Part shown: piece by piece, positions 31,610 through 41,148 of the stretch
Numbering within the stretch: the stretch's first letter is position 1
Layout: each line of letters begins with the position of its first letter
DNA from: Rhodanobacter sp.
Lineage (GTDB): Bacteria; Pseudomonadota; Gammaproteobacteria; Xanthomonadales; Rhodanobacteraceae
Assembly: GCA_027450005.1 (NCBI GenBank)
Contig: DAIDKO010000132.1
Span: 1-41,684 of the forward strand
Reading direction: 5' to 3'
Length of the DNA stretch: 41,684 nucleotides
Made by a program: the position numbers and the translations under genes
Notes under the pieces: generated by a model
Seen by the model: only the letters and a program-made list of their open reading frames with translations
Database searches by the model: none
What the model was told of the DNA's origin: nothing

Positions 31610-32890
31610 ATGACAGACATCGAACAGGCCAGGCTTGCCGTCGTCGGACTCGGCTACGTCGGTTTGCCGCTGGCGCTGGAGTTCGGCAAGCAGTTCGACA
31701 CGGTGGGCTTCGACATCGATGCCGCGCGCGTGGGGCAGCTACGCGCCGGGACGGACCGCACTGGCGAAGCCTCGTCCACCGAACTCGCGGCCGCCTCGCG
31801 CCTGCGCTACGCCACCGAGCTCGACGCGCTGCGCGGATGCAACGTCTACATCGTCACCGTGCCCACGCCGGTGGACGCGCACAAGCGCCCGGACTTCACG
31901 CCGCTGGTGCGCGCCAGCGCGGCGATCGGTAGCGTGCTCCAGCGCGGCGACGTGGTGATCTACGAGTCCACCGTGTACCCCGGCGCCACCGAGGAAATCT
32001 GCGTGCCGGAGCTCGAGCGCGCCTCGGGCCTGCGCTTCAACACGGACTTCACCGTGGGCTACAGCCCAGAGCGCATCAACCCCGGCGATACGCAGCGCCG
32101 GCTGCCCGACATCCCTAAGATCACCTCCGGCTCCACGCCGGAGACAGCGGCATTCGTCGATGCGCTGTACCGGCGCATCATCCGCGCCGGCACGCACCTG
32201 GCGCCAAGTCTCAAGGTGGCCGAGGCGGCCAAGGTGATCGAGAACACGCAGCGCGACGCCAACATCGCGCTGATCAACGAGTTTGCGCTGATTTTCCACC
32301 GGCTCGGCATCGATACGCAGGACGTGCTGGCCGCGGCCGGCACCAAGTGGAACTTCCTGCCGTTCCAGCCCGGCCTGGTCGGTGGCCATTGCATCGGCGT
32401 GGATCCGTACTACCTGATCCAGAAGGCGCAATCGACCGGCTACTACCCGGACATCCTGCTCGCCTGCCGGCGCATCAACGACGCGATGGGGCAGCAGGTC
32501 GCCGCCGAGGTGGTGCGGTTGATGATCTCGAAGGGGCAGACGATACGCGGCAGCCGCGTGCTGGTGCTGGGCCTCACCTTCAAGGAAAACTGCCCCGACC
32601 TGCGCAATACCCGCGTGGTGGACCTGGTCCGCGAGTTCGCGTCGCTGGGCGCGCGGGTGGACGTGCACGACCCATGGGCCGACACGGCGGAGACCAAGGC
32701 GGAATACGGGCTCGATCTGCTGCCGCAGTGGCCGGACGCCGGCGTCTACGACGCCGTGATACTGGCGGTGGCGCATCGCCAGTTCCGCGAGCGGGAGGCC
32801 GGTGCGGTACACGCCTTGGCGAACGCGCGCGGCGTGGTCTACGACATCAAGGGCGTGCTGCCGCGCGGCGTGGCGGACGGCCGTCTGTAG
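31610..32890 (+). CDS. Nucleotide-sugar dehydrogenase, TviB/WbpA-like
   Basis: This 426-aa UDP-glucose/GDP-mannose dehydrogenase family enzyme has the NAD site VVGLGYVGLPLALEFG, substrate loop IVTVPTPVDAHKRPDFTPL, YESTVYPGATEEICVP, TVGYSPERINPGD, the KVIENTQRDANIALINE helix and the catalytic GGHCIGVDPYYL. The C-terminal domain contains VLGLTFKENCPDLRNTRVVD. These features place it with TviB, which oxidises UDP-N-acetylglucosamine or UDP-GalNAc to the uronic acid for capsule or O-antigen. No partner epimerase or glycosyltransferase lies in the window. It ends exactly where the convergent permease ends. Confidence 0.9.
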   Translation: MTDIEQARLAVVGLGYVGLPLALEFGKQFDTVGFDIDAARVGQLRAGTDRTGEASSTELAAASRLRYATELDALRGCNVYIVTVPTPVDAHKRPDFTPLVRASAAIGSVLQRGDVVIYESTVYPGATEEICVPELERASGLRFNTDFTVGYSPERINPGDTQRRLPDIPKITSGSTPETAAFVDALYRRIIRAGTHLAPSLKVAEAAKVIENTQRDANIALINEFALIFHRLGIDTQDVLAAAGTKWNFLPFQPGLVGGHCIGVDPYYLIQKAQSTGYYPDILLACRRINDAMGQQVAAEVVRLMISKGQTIRGSRVLVLGLTFKENCPDLRNTRVVDLVREFASLGARVDVHDPWADTAETKAEYGLDLLPQWPDAGVYDAVILAVAHRQFREREAGAVHALANARGVVYDIKGVLPRGVADGRL

Positions 32891-34732
32891 TCAGCGGAAC
32901 AACAGGTTGATCGAGACCAAGGTGACCACCAGCATCACCAGGGTTAGCGGCGCGCCCACGCGCAGGAAGTCCTTGCCCTTGTAGCCGCCGGGGCCGGTGA
33001 CCATCATCAGTGCGGGGTGCCCGGAGCTGAGCAGGAAGGTGTTGGACGAGGACACCGCCACGATCATCGCGTAAGCGGAGGGATTGCCGCCGGTGGCGAC
33101 CGCCACCGAGATCGCGATCGGCACCATCATCACCGTGGCGCCCACGTTGGACATCACCTGCGAGAACAGCAAGGTAAGCACCGCCAGCGTGCTCTGCAGC
33201 ACCCAGGGCGATGCGTGGCCGAGGTAGTGCAACACGTATTGCGCCACCCAAGCGGCGGTGCCGGTGGCGTCCATCGACCAGCCCAGCGGGATCAGGCAGG
33301 CAGTGACGAAGATGGTCTTCCAGTTGATCGCCTTGTAAGCCTCATCCATGCTCAGCACGCCCGACAGCAGCATGCCGATGGCGCCGGTCATCATCGCCAC
33401 CGACAGGTCGAGGTTGGTGAACAGTGCCAGGCACTTGGCCAGCACGAAGAAGCCCACCGCCTGCCAGATCTTGCCGGGGCGCTGTTCCTCCTTCGGGATG
33501 TCGGTGACCACCACGAGGTCGCGGTCCTCCGCCGCCAGCGAGAGGTCGCGCCAGGTGCTGTGCACCACCACGGTGTCGCCCGCGCGCAGCGTGACCGAGC
33601 GCACGTCGTCGCGCAGCACCTGGTCGCCGCGATTCACCGCCAGCACCGAGATGCCGAAGCGCTTGCGCAGGCGCAGGCCACCCACGCTCTGCTTGATGAA
33701 GCGCGACACCGGCGGGATCACCACTTCCGAAATGCCCGCGCGCGTGGGGTTGAACAGCTCGCCCAACTGGCGCATGCGCGTGGACAGCTTGCACAATTGG
33801 TTGTTGGCAAACTGGTTGAGCTGCTCGCGTGGCCCCAGCACGCCGAGCACCGAGCCCACCCATATCACGTGGTCGGCCGGCGGTGCCATGCGCGATTCGT
33901 TGCCGCTCTTGATAGCGAGGATCAGCGGGGCATCGTGCAGTTGTTCGGCCTCGCCGATGCTCATGCCGACCAGGGGGCTCTCCGCGGTGACGGTGAGCTC
34001 GGAAGTCTCGCCAGCGATGCCGTAGGTGTCGGCGAAGTAGCTCTCGGTGCGACCGGGAGTGACCTTGAGGCGTTCGTCCTCGTGGCCCGGCAGCAGCTTG
34101 CTGCCAAAGAAGTAGAAGTAGCCGATGCCGACCGCGGCCAGCGCGAGGCCGGCCGGCGTCACGCTGAACAGGCCGAACTTCGGGATGGTGTGCGCGCCGG
34201 GCAGCAGGTTCGCGTTCGCGCTGGCGATCAGGTCGTTCAGCACGATCAGCGGCGAATTGGCGATCAGCGTGGTGTTGGTGGCGGTGAGGATGCAGAACGC
34301 CATCGGTAGCAACAGCCGCGAGATCGGCACGCCAGTGCGCGCGGACAGGCGGCTGGATACCGGGATCATCAGCGCGGCCAGCGCCTGGCTGGGGATCACC
34401 GCGCTGAACAGGCTGGCCATCAGGTTGATGACCAGGCCGAGGCGCGACTCCATGCCCTTGGCCAGCTTCATCACCATGTGCGCGGTGAGGTTGAGCACGC
34501 CGGCGCGATCCAGCCCCTCGCCCATGATCATGATCGCGATGATCGCGATCACCGCGTTGCCGGCGAAGCCGTTGAACACCTTCTCCGAGGGGATCACGCC
34601 GGTGAGGCCGATCACCACCACCACCAGCAGGGCCACCATGTCGGCGCGGATCCACTCCAGCACCAGCATAAGCATGGTGAAGCCCACCAGCCCGAGTACC
34701 AGGATCATTTCGGGGGTAAGCGCGAGCGACAT
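32891..34732 (-). CDS. SLC13-type permease with two central TrkA-C domains
   Basis: This 613-aa inner-membrane protein has an N-terminal TM block (MILVLGLVGFTMLMLVLEWI ... GFAGNAVIAIIAIMIMGEGL, SQALAALMIPVSSRLSARTG). About 180 soluble residues follow, holding two RCK/TrkA-C domains (AESPLVGMSIGEAEQLHDAP and SEVVIPPVSRFIKQSVGGLR each open one). The C-terminal TM block contains VMSNVGATVMMVPIAISVAV and SSNTFLLSSGHPALMM. This is the layout of putative divalent anion:sodium symporters (CitMHS/ArsB-related). The substrate is unknown; sulfate or dicarboxylates are family precedents. The ATG at 34730-34732 has GGGGAG upstream. Confidence 0.88.
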   Translation of the reverse strand: MSLALTPEMILVLGLVGFTMLMLVLEWIRADMVALLVVVVIGLTGVIPSEKVFNGFAGNAVIAIIAIMIMGEGLDRAGVLNLTAHMVMKLAKGMESRLGLVINLMASLFSAVIPSQALAALMIPVSSRLSARTGVPISRLLLPMAFCILTATNTTLIANSPLIVLNDLIASANANLLPGAHTIPKFGLFSVTPAGLALAAVGIGYFYFFGSKLLPGHEDERLKVTPGRTESYFADTYGIAGETSELTVTAESPLVGMSIGEAEQLHDAPLILAIKSGNESRMAPPADHVIWVGSVLGVLGPREQLNQFANNQLCKLSTRMRQLGELFNPTRAGISEVVIPPVSRFIKQSVGGLRLRKRFGISVLAVNRGDQVLRDDVRSVTLRAGDTVVVHSTWRDLSLAAEDRDLVVVTDIPKEEQRPGKIWQAVGFFVLAKCLALFTNLDLSVAMMTGAIGMLLSGVLSMDEAYKAINWKTIFVTACLIPLGWSMDATGTAAWVAQYVLHYLGHASPWVLQSTLAVLTLLFSQVMSNVGATVMMVPIAISVAVATGGNPSAYAMIVAVSSSNTFLLSSGHPALMMVTGPGGYKGKDFLRVGAPLTLVMLVVTLVSINLLFR

Positions 34733-34859
34733 CAACGCGCTCCCCGGCAGGACGTCGGATCGTGGGGTGGCAGTGGCGAATTCACGCTGCGAGGCTCGTC
34801 CCTGGCTGGGTCGGGCGATTATAGACAGCGGCGCGCAAGGGCTGGTGAACCGAAAGCCT

Positions 34860-34996
34860 CTCGCACCGCGGCCATCTCCCTTTCCGGTGCCGAAAGAGGG
34901 CAGGGTGAGGGGGCGGGCTTTGCGATGACGCGGGTTCCAGCAGGGGGCTTTCCCCGATGGCTTCCCTCACCGCAACCCCTCCTAGCGGTGAGAGGG
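34860..34996. repeat. Degenerate dispersed-repeat-like sequence and hairpin in an intergenic gap
   Basis: The 305-bp gap between trmB and the SLC13 gene contains C/T- and G/A-rich strings such as CTCCCTTTCC, GAGGGCAGGGTGAGGG and TCCCTCACCG typical of dispersed intergenic repeats. An 8-bp stem CTCACCGC/GCGGTGAG lies at 34966-34973/34985-34992, just past the trmB 3' end and may act as its terminator. No gene is visible. Confidence 0.35.
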
Positions 34997-35037
34997 TCAA
35001 ACGAGACGCCATCCCGAGAAGCTCCGTTGCTTCCACT

Positions 35038-35769
35038 TCATGCAAGCTGGCGACGGTAGAGCAGGTCCCACACGCCGTGCCCCAGCCGCAGTCCGCGCCG
35101 CTCGAAGTGGGTTTCGATGCGCCAGTCCGGTTTTTCGGCGTACTGGCCGGGCGCGACGGCGTTGCGCCAGCCGGGCGCGGCTTCCATCGTTTCCAGCATG
35201 TGCGCAGCGTAGGGCTGCCAGTCGGTGGCGAGGTGCAGCAGGCCAGCGGGTGCCATGCGCGAGGCTAGCAGGGCCACGAATTCGGGCTGGATGATGCGCC
35301 GCTTGTTATGGCGTTTCTTGTGCCAGGGGTCTGGGAACCAGATACGCGCCTCCGCCAGCGTGCCCGCGGCGATCTCATGCTCCAGCACCTCCACCGCGTC
35401 GTGCCTGTACAGGCGCACGTTGCGTGCGTCGCGCGCGGCCAGCGCGTTCATCAGTCGGCCCACGCCGGGGCCGTGCACCTCGATGCCGAGGTAGTCGCGC
35501 GCCGGGTCGTGCTCGCTGGCCCAGGCCAGCGCCTCGCCGTTGCCGAAGCCGATCTCCATCACCAGCGACGCGCCGCGTCCGAAGCGCGCCGCGTAGTCCT
35601 GGGTACGGCCGCTGTAGTCGATGCCGAAGCGCGTCCAGTGGTCGTCGAACGCACGCTGCTGCGCTGGCGTCATGCGACCTTCGCGCAGCACGAAGCTGCG
35701 GATGCGGCGCATTGCGTGGGGATGTTCGGCGCCCTCGTCGCCGCCGTCGTGGTCGCGTGCGTTGCTCAT
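35038..35769 (-). CDS. trmB: tRNA (guanine-N7-)-methyltransferase
   Basis: This 243-aa SAM-dependent enzyme makes m7G46 in tRNA. Motifs are [20 protein letters not shown], the SAM site [71 protein letters not shown] (catalytic PDPWHKKRH), and the C-terminal [17 protein letters not shown] (T-x-F-E-x-RG) signature. The ATG at 35767-35769 lies four bases after the thiG stop, so it is the last gene of a thiS-thiG-trmB transcript. Length is typical. Confidence 0.96.
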   Translation of the reverse strand: MSNARDHDGGDEGAEHPHAMRRIRSFVLREGRMTPAQQRAFDDHWTRFGIDYSGRTQDYAARFGRGASLVMEIGFGNGEALAWASEHDPARDYLGIEVHGPGVGRLMNALAARDARNVRLYRHDAVEVLEHEIAAGTLAEARIWFPDPWHKKRHNKRRIIQPEFVALLASRMAPAGLLHLATDWQPYAAHMLETMEAAPGWRNAVAPGQYAEKPDWRIETHFERRGLRLGHGVWDLLYRRQLA

Positions 35770-35773
35770 GGCA

Positions 35774-36574
35774 TCAACCGATGGTGCCGTCGATCGGGCT
35801 GGACGCCGAGGCGTAGCGTTTGCGCGGGATGCGACCGGCCTTGAACGCGGCACGGCCGGCCTGGATCGCCAGCTTCATCGCGTGCGCCATCAGCACCGGG
35901 TCCTTGGCACCGGCGATCGCGGTGTTCATCAGCACGCCGTCGCAGCCCAGTTCCATCGCCACCGCCGCGTCGGAGGCGGTGCCCACGCCGGCATCGACGA
36001 TGATCGGCACCTTGGCGTTCTCGACGATCTCGAGCAGGTTGTAGCGGTTCTGGATGCCCAGCCCCGAGCCGATCGGCGCGGCCAGCGGCATCACCGCCAC
36101 GCAGCCGATCTCCTCCAGCTTCTTCGCAAGGATGGGGTCGTCGCTGGTGTACACCATCACGTCGAAACCGTCAGCGACCAGGATCTCGGCGGCCTTCAGG
36201 GTTTCGATCACATCGGGGAACAGGGTCTTCTGGTCGCCCAGCACTTCCAGTTTCACCAGCTTATGGCCGTCCAGCAGTTCGCGTGCGAGCTTGCAGGTGC
36301 GCACCGCATCCGACGCGTTGTAGCAGCCGGCGGTGTTCGGCAGCAGGGTGAATTCGTCGGGTGGCAGCGCGTCCAGCAGGCTGGGAGCGCTGGCGTCCTG
36401 GCCGATGTTCACGCGGCGGATTGCCACGGTGACGATCTCGGCGCCGGCGGCCTGCGATGCGGCACGGGTCTCGTCGAAATCCTTGTACTTGCCAGTGCCG
36501 GTAAGCAGGCGCGAGCCGTAGCTGGTGCCGGCGATGACCAGCGGATCGGTGGCGTCGAGGGTCTTGAGGTTCAT
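35774..36574 (-). CDS. thiG: Thiazole synthase
   Basis: This 266-aa TIM-barrel enzyme forms the thiazole phosphate of thiamine from DXP, dehydroglycine/iminoacetate and ThiS-thiocarboxylate. Motifs are [53 protein letters not shown] (probable Schiff-base Lys108), [36 protein letters not shown] and [20 protein letters not shown]. The ATG at 36572-36574 is preceded by AAGG. It is downstream of thiS and upstream of trmB; thiC, thiE, thiF and the dehydroglycine-forming enzyme are not in the window. Confidence 0.96.
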   Translation of the reverse strand: MNLKTLDATDPLVIAGTSYGSRLLTGTGKYKDFDETRAASQAAGAEIVTVAIRRVNIGQDASAPSLLDALPPDEFTLLPNTAGCYNASDAVRTCKLARELLDGHKLVKLEVLGDQKTLFPDVIETLKAAEILVADGFDVMVYTSDDPILAKKLEEIGCVAVMPLAAPIGSGLGIQNRYNLLEIVENAKVPIIVDAGVGTASDAAVAMELGCDGVLMNTAIAGAKDPVLMAHAMKLAIQAGRAAFKAGRIPRKRYASASSPIDGTIG

Positions 36575-36641
36575 GGGGAGGCCTTGCAATGGCGGCGTCC
36601 GTCGCGGACGCCGCAGGGAGGCGGGAAGCGGGCGCGCGAAC

Positions 36642-36842
36642 TCACCCGCCGCCGATGGCGTGGACGATCTCGACCTGGTCGCCTTCGGCGAGCGTGCGGC
36701 TGGCGTGCTGGCTGCGTGGCACGATCTCGCGATTCAGCTCCACGGCAACACGCCTGCCGCCGTAGCCGGCGGCTTCAAGCAGTTGGGCGACGGTGGTCGG
36801 GGAGGCGCAATCGCGCGGCTGGCCGTTGAGCGTGATCTGCAT
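36642..36842 (-). CDS. thiS: Sulfur carrier protein ThiS
   Basis: This 66-aa ubiquitin-like carrier starts [12 protein letters not shown] and contains [20 protein letters not shown] and the conserved [11 protein letters not shown]. It ends in AIGGG, the C-terminal Gly-Gly that is adenylated and thiocarboxylated; an extra final Gly is seen here. It donates sulfur to ThiG in thiazole formation. It lies 67 bp upstream of thiG, same strand. Confidence 0.93.
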   Translation of the reverse strand: MQITLNGQPRDCASPTTVAQLLEAAGYGGRRVAVELNREIVPRSQHASRTLAEGDQVEIVHAIGGG

Positions 36843-36917
36843 GTAACCATTGTACCCGCAGGTGCCATCGGCGCCGAAGCAGCGCCGCGCCGCTGCGCGG
36901 CGCGGCGCCCGCCGGGC

Positions 36918-39119
36918 TCAGTGTTGCGGTTCGTCCTTTTGCGGCGGCAGCTTGCGAGCCGGCTCGGCATGCGGCTGCGCGGCCGGACGGGGCGGCTCGT
37001 AGCGTGGTTGCGCCTGTTCGAAGCGGGACTGCGGCGCCTGGTAGCGCAGCTGCGGCGGTTGCTGGCGTGGTTGCGGCGGTTCGTAGAGCGGCTGCGGTTG
37101 CTCGTAGCGGGGCTGCGGCTGGTAGTCCGGTCGAACGTATGCGCGCGGCGGCTCCGGGTAGGGCTGCACGTAATGCGGCGCGGGCACGCGTTCCGCCGGC
37201 ATGGGTCGTGCGGGCGCTGGTTCAAAGCGTGGCGGTTGCGGCAGCGTGTTGGTTGGACGTTCATTTGCCTGAGACCGCGACTGCTGCGGGCCGCCGATGT
37301 AACTCACCCCCGGACGCGGCGGCTGGCGCAGTTCGGCCGGTGGCGCGCGACGGATGGGTTCGACCAGGCGCAGCCTGCCCTGCTCCGCCTGCGGATGGAC
37401 GAAGCGGGCCGAAGGCAGGGCGGCCGCGCGCTCCGGCGCAGGCTGCATCCGCGGCACGTTCGGCAGGTTGGCGGCATGCGCATCCGGCATGCGTTCCAGA
37501 CGCGGCTGGAACGGTCCAGTGCGGACCGGCTGCGCCGCCACGAGCGGGCGCGGCGCGCCACGGGAGTCGAGGACGTGCACGTTGGCGAACGGCCTGGCGA
37601 TGCGTTGAGGCATGCGTGCGGCTGCAGGGGCGAAGTCCGGGTGCCCCGCGGGCAGCACCTTCGGCGGTGGCGTGCGCGCCACCACGCCGCGGCGGAAGTC
37701 GGCGGTGGGCAGCGTACGCAGGCGCGGATTGGGCAGGGCCGCGGTCGAGCGCGGCGCAGGGCGCAGCGCGGACACGCCGCGCACCAGTACCGGCGCGGCA
37801 GCCAGCCTGCGCGGATCGACATGCACGATGTCGTGCTGCACGCGACGACCGCTGGCGAAGTTCGCGCCGGACATCGCGGTGAAGCCGTGCGGCGCGCCAC
37901 GGTTCAAGTAGTGCAGGTCGCGAGGCGTGCGTCCCTCGCGGTAGAAGTCGTACTGATGGTTGATGTTGTTGATCACCGTGTTGCGATACATCGTGTTGCG
38001 CACGTAGATGTTGGTGACGTTGACGCGGTGGTAGTAGTCGCGGTCGCAGTGGTACCACGGGTTGTAGATCTCGCCCGGGCCCAGCGGAAACCAGCCCACC
38101 GGGGCGCTGCCGATGCCGATGGAGACGCTCCAGCCGCTACCGCCCACGAAGGCCACCAGCGCCGGCGCGTAGACTGGGCGCACGATGCGCGGACCCGGAA
38201 TCCAACCCCAGCGGCTGCCGATGAAGGCCCAGCGGCCGTAGTGATAGGGCGCGAACCCCCACGGCGTGTCGTCCACCCAGGTCCAGCCCCACGGGGCGAT
38301 CCAGGTCCAATGGCCGTCGCGGTACGGCGCCCAGCCGACGGGCACTTGGCTGGGGTACCAGACGGCCCCGTATTCGGGCGAGTCCTGCCAGTCGCCGTAT
38401 TCGTCGAGGTCCTGGTAGCCCACCACCTCGGAAGACACGTAGCGGGTGGCGTCGGAATAAGCGAAGCGCCGTTCGCGCCGTTCGCACCACGCGTCGAACG
38501 CGTCGCCACGGCCGTAGTCGCTGATCGTCAGCGCCGCCAGCGAGGAGTCGTCGAACTGGTAGCTCCGCCCGGCGAACACGTCGCGCTGTGCGTTGTCCTG
38601 GCCGTACACCGTGGCCTGGCCCCCGAACACGGTAACGCGTGTGCCGGAGCCGTCGTGGTCCACGTCGATGCGATAGGTGCCGGGCTGCCTCACCACCAGC
38701 GCAAGGGTGGGCGTGTCGATCTCGTAGCTCTGGCCCTGCTCCATCCGGCGCACGCTGAGGTTCAGCGTGCCCTGGGTCAGTTCGACCTGCGCGATGTTGT
38801 CGTTGAGGTTGAGCATGCCGAAGTCGGTGTTGCCGGCCATGCGCAGGCTGGCGCCGCCCAGCTCCAGTTCGGCGCGCGCGCCGTCGCCGGTGGAGAGGCG
38901 GTCGCCGGTGGTCAGCGGGCGGTTGAGGTCGGCGCTGCTCCAGTGCTGTGCGCCGGCCGGCAGCAGTCCGAGATCGCTGGAGATGTAGGAGAGCCGCGCC
39001 ACGCGATCCGGCGGCGCGCTGTCGTCGGTCGATTGCGCTTGGGCCAGCGCGGCCACGGTGCAGAGTAGTAATGCGATCAGCGGCCGCCAGCAGGCACGCA
39101 GAACGTTGGTCAGACGCAT
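36918..39119 (-). CDS. Exported FecR-like/DUF6600 protein with Pro/Gln-rich C-terminal repeats
   Basis: This 733-aa protein has a signal peptide (VLRACWRPLIALLLCTVAALAQA). A FecR-like beta domain spans about residues 30-190 (GDRLSTGDGARAELELGG, VELTQGTLNLSVRR, IDTPTLALVVRQPGTYRIDV, VFAGRSYQF). An aromatic block with W-x-P and G-x-W repeats covers about 230-340 (GDWQDSPEYGAVWYPSQV, PYRDGHWTWIAPWGWTWVDD, PWGFAPYHYGRW). A long Pro/Arg/Ala-rich low-complexity tail ends in imperfect PQPRYE(Q/P)PQP repeats. Members are found widely in Xanthomonadales next to no fixed partner; an envelope or cell-wall role is inferred. GGGAGAG lies before the ATG at 39117-39119. Confidence 0.82.
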   Translation of the reverse strand: MRLTNVLRACWRPLIALLLCTVAALAQAQSTDDSAPPDRVARLSYISSDLGLLPAGAQHWSSADLNRPLTTGDRLSTGDGARAELELGGASLRMAGNTDFGMLNLNDNIAQVELTQGTLNLSVRRMEQGQSYEIDTPTLALVVRQPGTYRIDVDHDGSGTRVTVFGGQATVYGQDNAQRDVFAGRSYQFDDSSLAALTISDYGRGDAFDAWCERRERRFAYSDATRYVSSEVVGYQDLDEYGDWQDSPEYGAVWYPSQVPVGWAPYRDGHWTWIAPWGWTWVDDTPWGFAPYHYGRWAFIGSRWGWIPGPRIVRPVYAPALVAFVGGSGWSVSIGIGSAPVGWFPLGPGEIYNPWYHCDRDYYHRVNVTNIYVRNTMYRNTVINNINHQYDFYREGRTPRDLHYLNRGAPHGFTAMSGANFASGRRVQHDIVHVDPRRLAAAPVLVRGVSALRPAPRSTAALPNPRLRTLPTADFRRGVVARTPPPKVLPAGHPDFAPAAARMPQRIARPFANVHVLDSRGAPRPLVAAQPVRTGPFQPRLERMPDAHAANLPNVPRMQPAPERAAALPSARFVHPQAEQGRLRLVEPIRRAPPAELRQPPRPGVSYIGGPQQSRSQANERPTNTLPQPPRFEPAPARPMPAERVPAPHYVQPYPEPPRAYVRPDYQPQPRYEQPQPLYEPPQPRQQPPQLRYQAPQSRFEQAQPRYEPPRPAAQPHAEPARKLPPQKDEPQH

Positions 39120-39370
39120 CGGACTCTCCCGGTTCCTGCGCAATCCGGACCGCCATGGCCTGACGCCGTGCCGGCCTCACGCACGCTGCGCGACGTGCAT
39201 TGACGGCCCGATTATGCGCATGCCGTGGATTAGGGTCGCCTTAGTTTCGGCGGCAGGGGTGCCGGTGGTTCAGCCGGCGGATACCCGGCGGCCGGCGACG
39301 GTTCATGCGCGGGCGCCTGGCCGGCAATTCCCACCGCGCCGCTTCCCGGTTACCATCCACCAGCCGACGC

Positions 39371-39444
39371 GCGGGTGTAGCTCAATGGTAGAGCTGTTGC
39401 TTCCCAAGCAACTGACGAGGGTTCGATTCCCTTCACCCGCTCCA
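39371..39444 (+). tRNA. tRNA-Gly (anticodon CCC)
   Basis: The complete cloverleaf comprises acceptor GCGGGTG pairing with CACCCGC, D-arm GCTC/GAGC with loop AATGGTA, anticodon stem GTTGC/GCAAC around loop TTCCCAA (anticodon CCC), and T-arm with loop TTCGATT. The discriminator T and an encoded CCA end at 39444. It decodes GGG glycine codons. Confidence 0.96.
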
Positions 39445-39501
39445 TTCCCCGCGTAGCGCGCCGGCCGACCCCAACGCCACACCAGCGAGCGCGTCCCCAC
39501 G

Positions 39502-39969
39502 ATGAGCGATCCGGCCAATCCGAGTCTGATCGCGCTGGGCTGGCGCGAGCGCGTGGCGTTGCCGCAGTTCGGCATCGCCCGGCTCAAGGCCAAGCTCGAC
39601 ACCGGCGCGCGCAGCAGCGCCCTGCATGTGGAGACGCTGGAGAGCTTCCTGTGCGATGGTGCGGTGTGGCTGCGTTTCACCGTGCGCGCCGGGCGCCATG
39701 CGGCAGATGCCGTGACATGCGAGGCGCCAGCGCTGGATCGGCGCATGGTCACCGACACCGGCGGGCGCCGCACCCAACGCTGGTTCATCCGCAGCGCGAT
39801 CCTGCTGGCCGGTCAGTGCTTCGAGGCCGACATCAACCTGACCGACCGGCGGCACATGCTGTTTCCCATGCTGCTCGGCCGTAGCGCCATGCAAGGGCGT
39901 TTCGTGGTCGACCCGGCACGCGCCTACACCCAGCCACGATGGCCGGCCCCGGCCACGGATCGCCCATGA
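39502..39969 (+). CDS. rimB: Retropepsin-like ATP-dependent zinc protease family (RimB-type)
   Basis: This 155-aa protein of the COG4067 group was historically called ATP-dependent zinc protease and is now regarded as a retropepsin-like aspartic peptidase. The active-site motif is [14 protein letters not shown] (Asp33, D-T-G-A). Also present are the family segments [40 protein letters not shown] and FVVDPARAY. Its stop overlaps the rimK start (ATGA), the RimB-RimK pairing known from Pseudomonas, where RimB acts with the glutamate ligase RimK on ribosomal protein S6. It lies 57 bp after the tRNA. Confidence 0.85.
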   Translation: MSDPANPSLIALGWRERVALPQFGIARLKAKLDTGARSSALHVETLESFLCDGAVWLRFTVRAGRHAADAVTCEAPALDRRMVTDTGGRRTQRWFIRSAILLAGQCFEADINLTDRRHMLFPMLLGRSAMQGRFVVDPARAYTQPRWPAPATDRP

Positions 39970-40880
39970 AAATCGCCATCCTCTCGCGCAACGCGCGGTT
40001 GTACTCGACCCAGCGGCTGGTGGACGCGGCGCGTGCGCGCCGCCACGTGGTGCGCGTCCTCGATCCGCTGCGCTGCTACGTGCGCATCGCGCCGGACGGC
40101 GTGGCGATCCGCTACAAGGGCAAGCCGGTGCGCGACCTCGATGCGGCGATCCCGCGCATCGGCACGCAAAGCACGTTCTACGGAACCGCAGTGCTGCGCC
40201 AACTGGAGATGATGGGTGTGTACACGCCCAACTCCTCCGATGCGGTGCTGCGCGCGCGCGACAAGCTGCGCAGCCTGCAGATCCTCGCCGCGCAGGGCAT
40301 CGCGATGCCGGTCACGGTGTTCGGCGACAACCCCGACGACACCGAAGACCTGCTCGCGATGCTGGGCGAGCCGCCGCACGTCATCAAGCTCAACGAAGGC
40401 AGCCAAGGCACCGGCGTGGTGCTGGCTGAAAAGCGCAGTGCTTCGCAGAGCGTGATCGAGGCGTTCCGCGGCCTGTACGCCAACTTCCTGGTGCAGGAGT
40501 TCATCGCCGAGGCCAAGGGCTGCGACCTGCGCTGCTTCGTAGTCGGCGGCAAGGTGGTCGCGGCGATGCAGCGCGAAGCCAGCCCCGGCGACTTCCGCGC
40601 CAATCTGCATCGCGGTGGCAGCGCGGTGCAGATCAAGCCCAGTGCCGCGGAAAGGCAGATCGCCGTGCGCGCAGCCGCCGCGTTGGGGCTGGGCGTCGCC
40701 GGCGTCGACCTGCTGCGCTCGGAGCGCGGCCCGCTGGTGTTGGAAGTGAACGCCTCGCCCGGTCTGGAGGGCATCGAGGCGACCACCGGCGTTGACGTAG
40801 CCGGCGCCATCGTCGAGCTGCTCGAGGCGCAGGTGTGCGATGCCCCGGTCGCACGCCGTCATCGCGCCAGTGCACCCTAA
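39966..40880 (+). CDS. rimK: RimK ATP-grasp glutamate ligase
   Basis: This 304-aa ligase adds glutamate residues to the C-terminus of ribosomal protein S6 and makes poly-alpha-glutamate. It starts [20 protein letters not shown]. The ATP-grasp parts are [78 protein letters not shown] and the metal-binding [20 protein letters not shown] followed by ASPGLEGIE. The ATG at 39966 overlaps the rimB stop, so the two are translationally coupled. Length matches E. coli RimK. Confidence 0.95.
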   Translation: MKIAILSRNARLYSTQRLVDAARARRHVVRVLDPLRCYVRIAPDGVAIRYKGKPVRDLDAAIPRIGTQSTFYGTAVLRQLEMMGVYTPNSSDAVLRARDKLRSLQILAAQGIAMPVTVFGDNPDDTEDLLAMLGEPPHVIKLNEGSQGTGVVLAEKRSASQSVIEAFRGLYANFLVQEFIAEAKGCDLRCFVVGGKVVAAMQREASPGDFRANLHRGGSAVQIKPSAAERQIAVRAAAALGLGVAGVDLLRSERGPLVLEVNASPGLEGIEATTGVDVAGAIVELLEAQVCDAPVARRHRASAP

Positions 40881-40999
40881 GCGCTACATGCGATTAACCG
40901 CAACGTAACTTGCGGGCCTCTATAACGGACACACTGTCGCTGCCCGATGCGTACCGAATGGTTCGCGGCGGTGACGGGCGGTAACGGGACAAGCCTGTG

Positions 41000-41046
41000 C
41001 CCGGATGTGGCGGCGAGCAGCCAACGCATCCGGGTTTTCTTTTTTG
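41000..41046 (+). terminator. Rho-independent terminator
   Basis: CCCGGATG (41000-41007) pairs perfectly with CATCCGGG (41027-41034), with an inner TGGC/GCCA pairing in the loop. It is followed directly by TTTTCTTTTTT (41035-41045). This is the strongest terminator in the window. It lies 120 bp past rimK and before the response-regulator gene; it may end the rimBK transcript or a small RNA starting near 40933. Confidence 0.85.
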
Positions 41047-41148
41047 GCATTCAGGCCGCAGCGGGTTTCCCACGGGTTTCGCGCAGAGCGAATGTTAAGC
41101 TTGCCGGCAACGCCGGACCGTGTTGCCGGCGGCATGGCGGAGCGACGC

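Noticed and set aside
33017-34309. 430-codon plus-strand frame opposite the SLC13 permease
   Set aside because: His/Arg/Gln-rich shadow of a clear membrane transporter.
36525-39068. 847-codon open frame on the plus strand opposite the FecR/DUF6600 gene
   Set aside because: It is antisense to a gene with a signal peptide and clear domain pattern. The translation is Arg/Ala/Gly-rich without motifs, as expected for the complement of a high-GC coding region.
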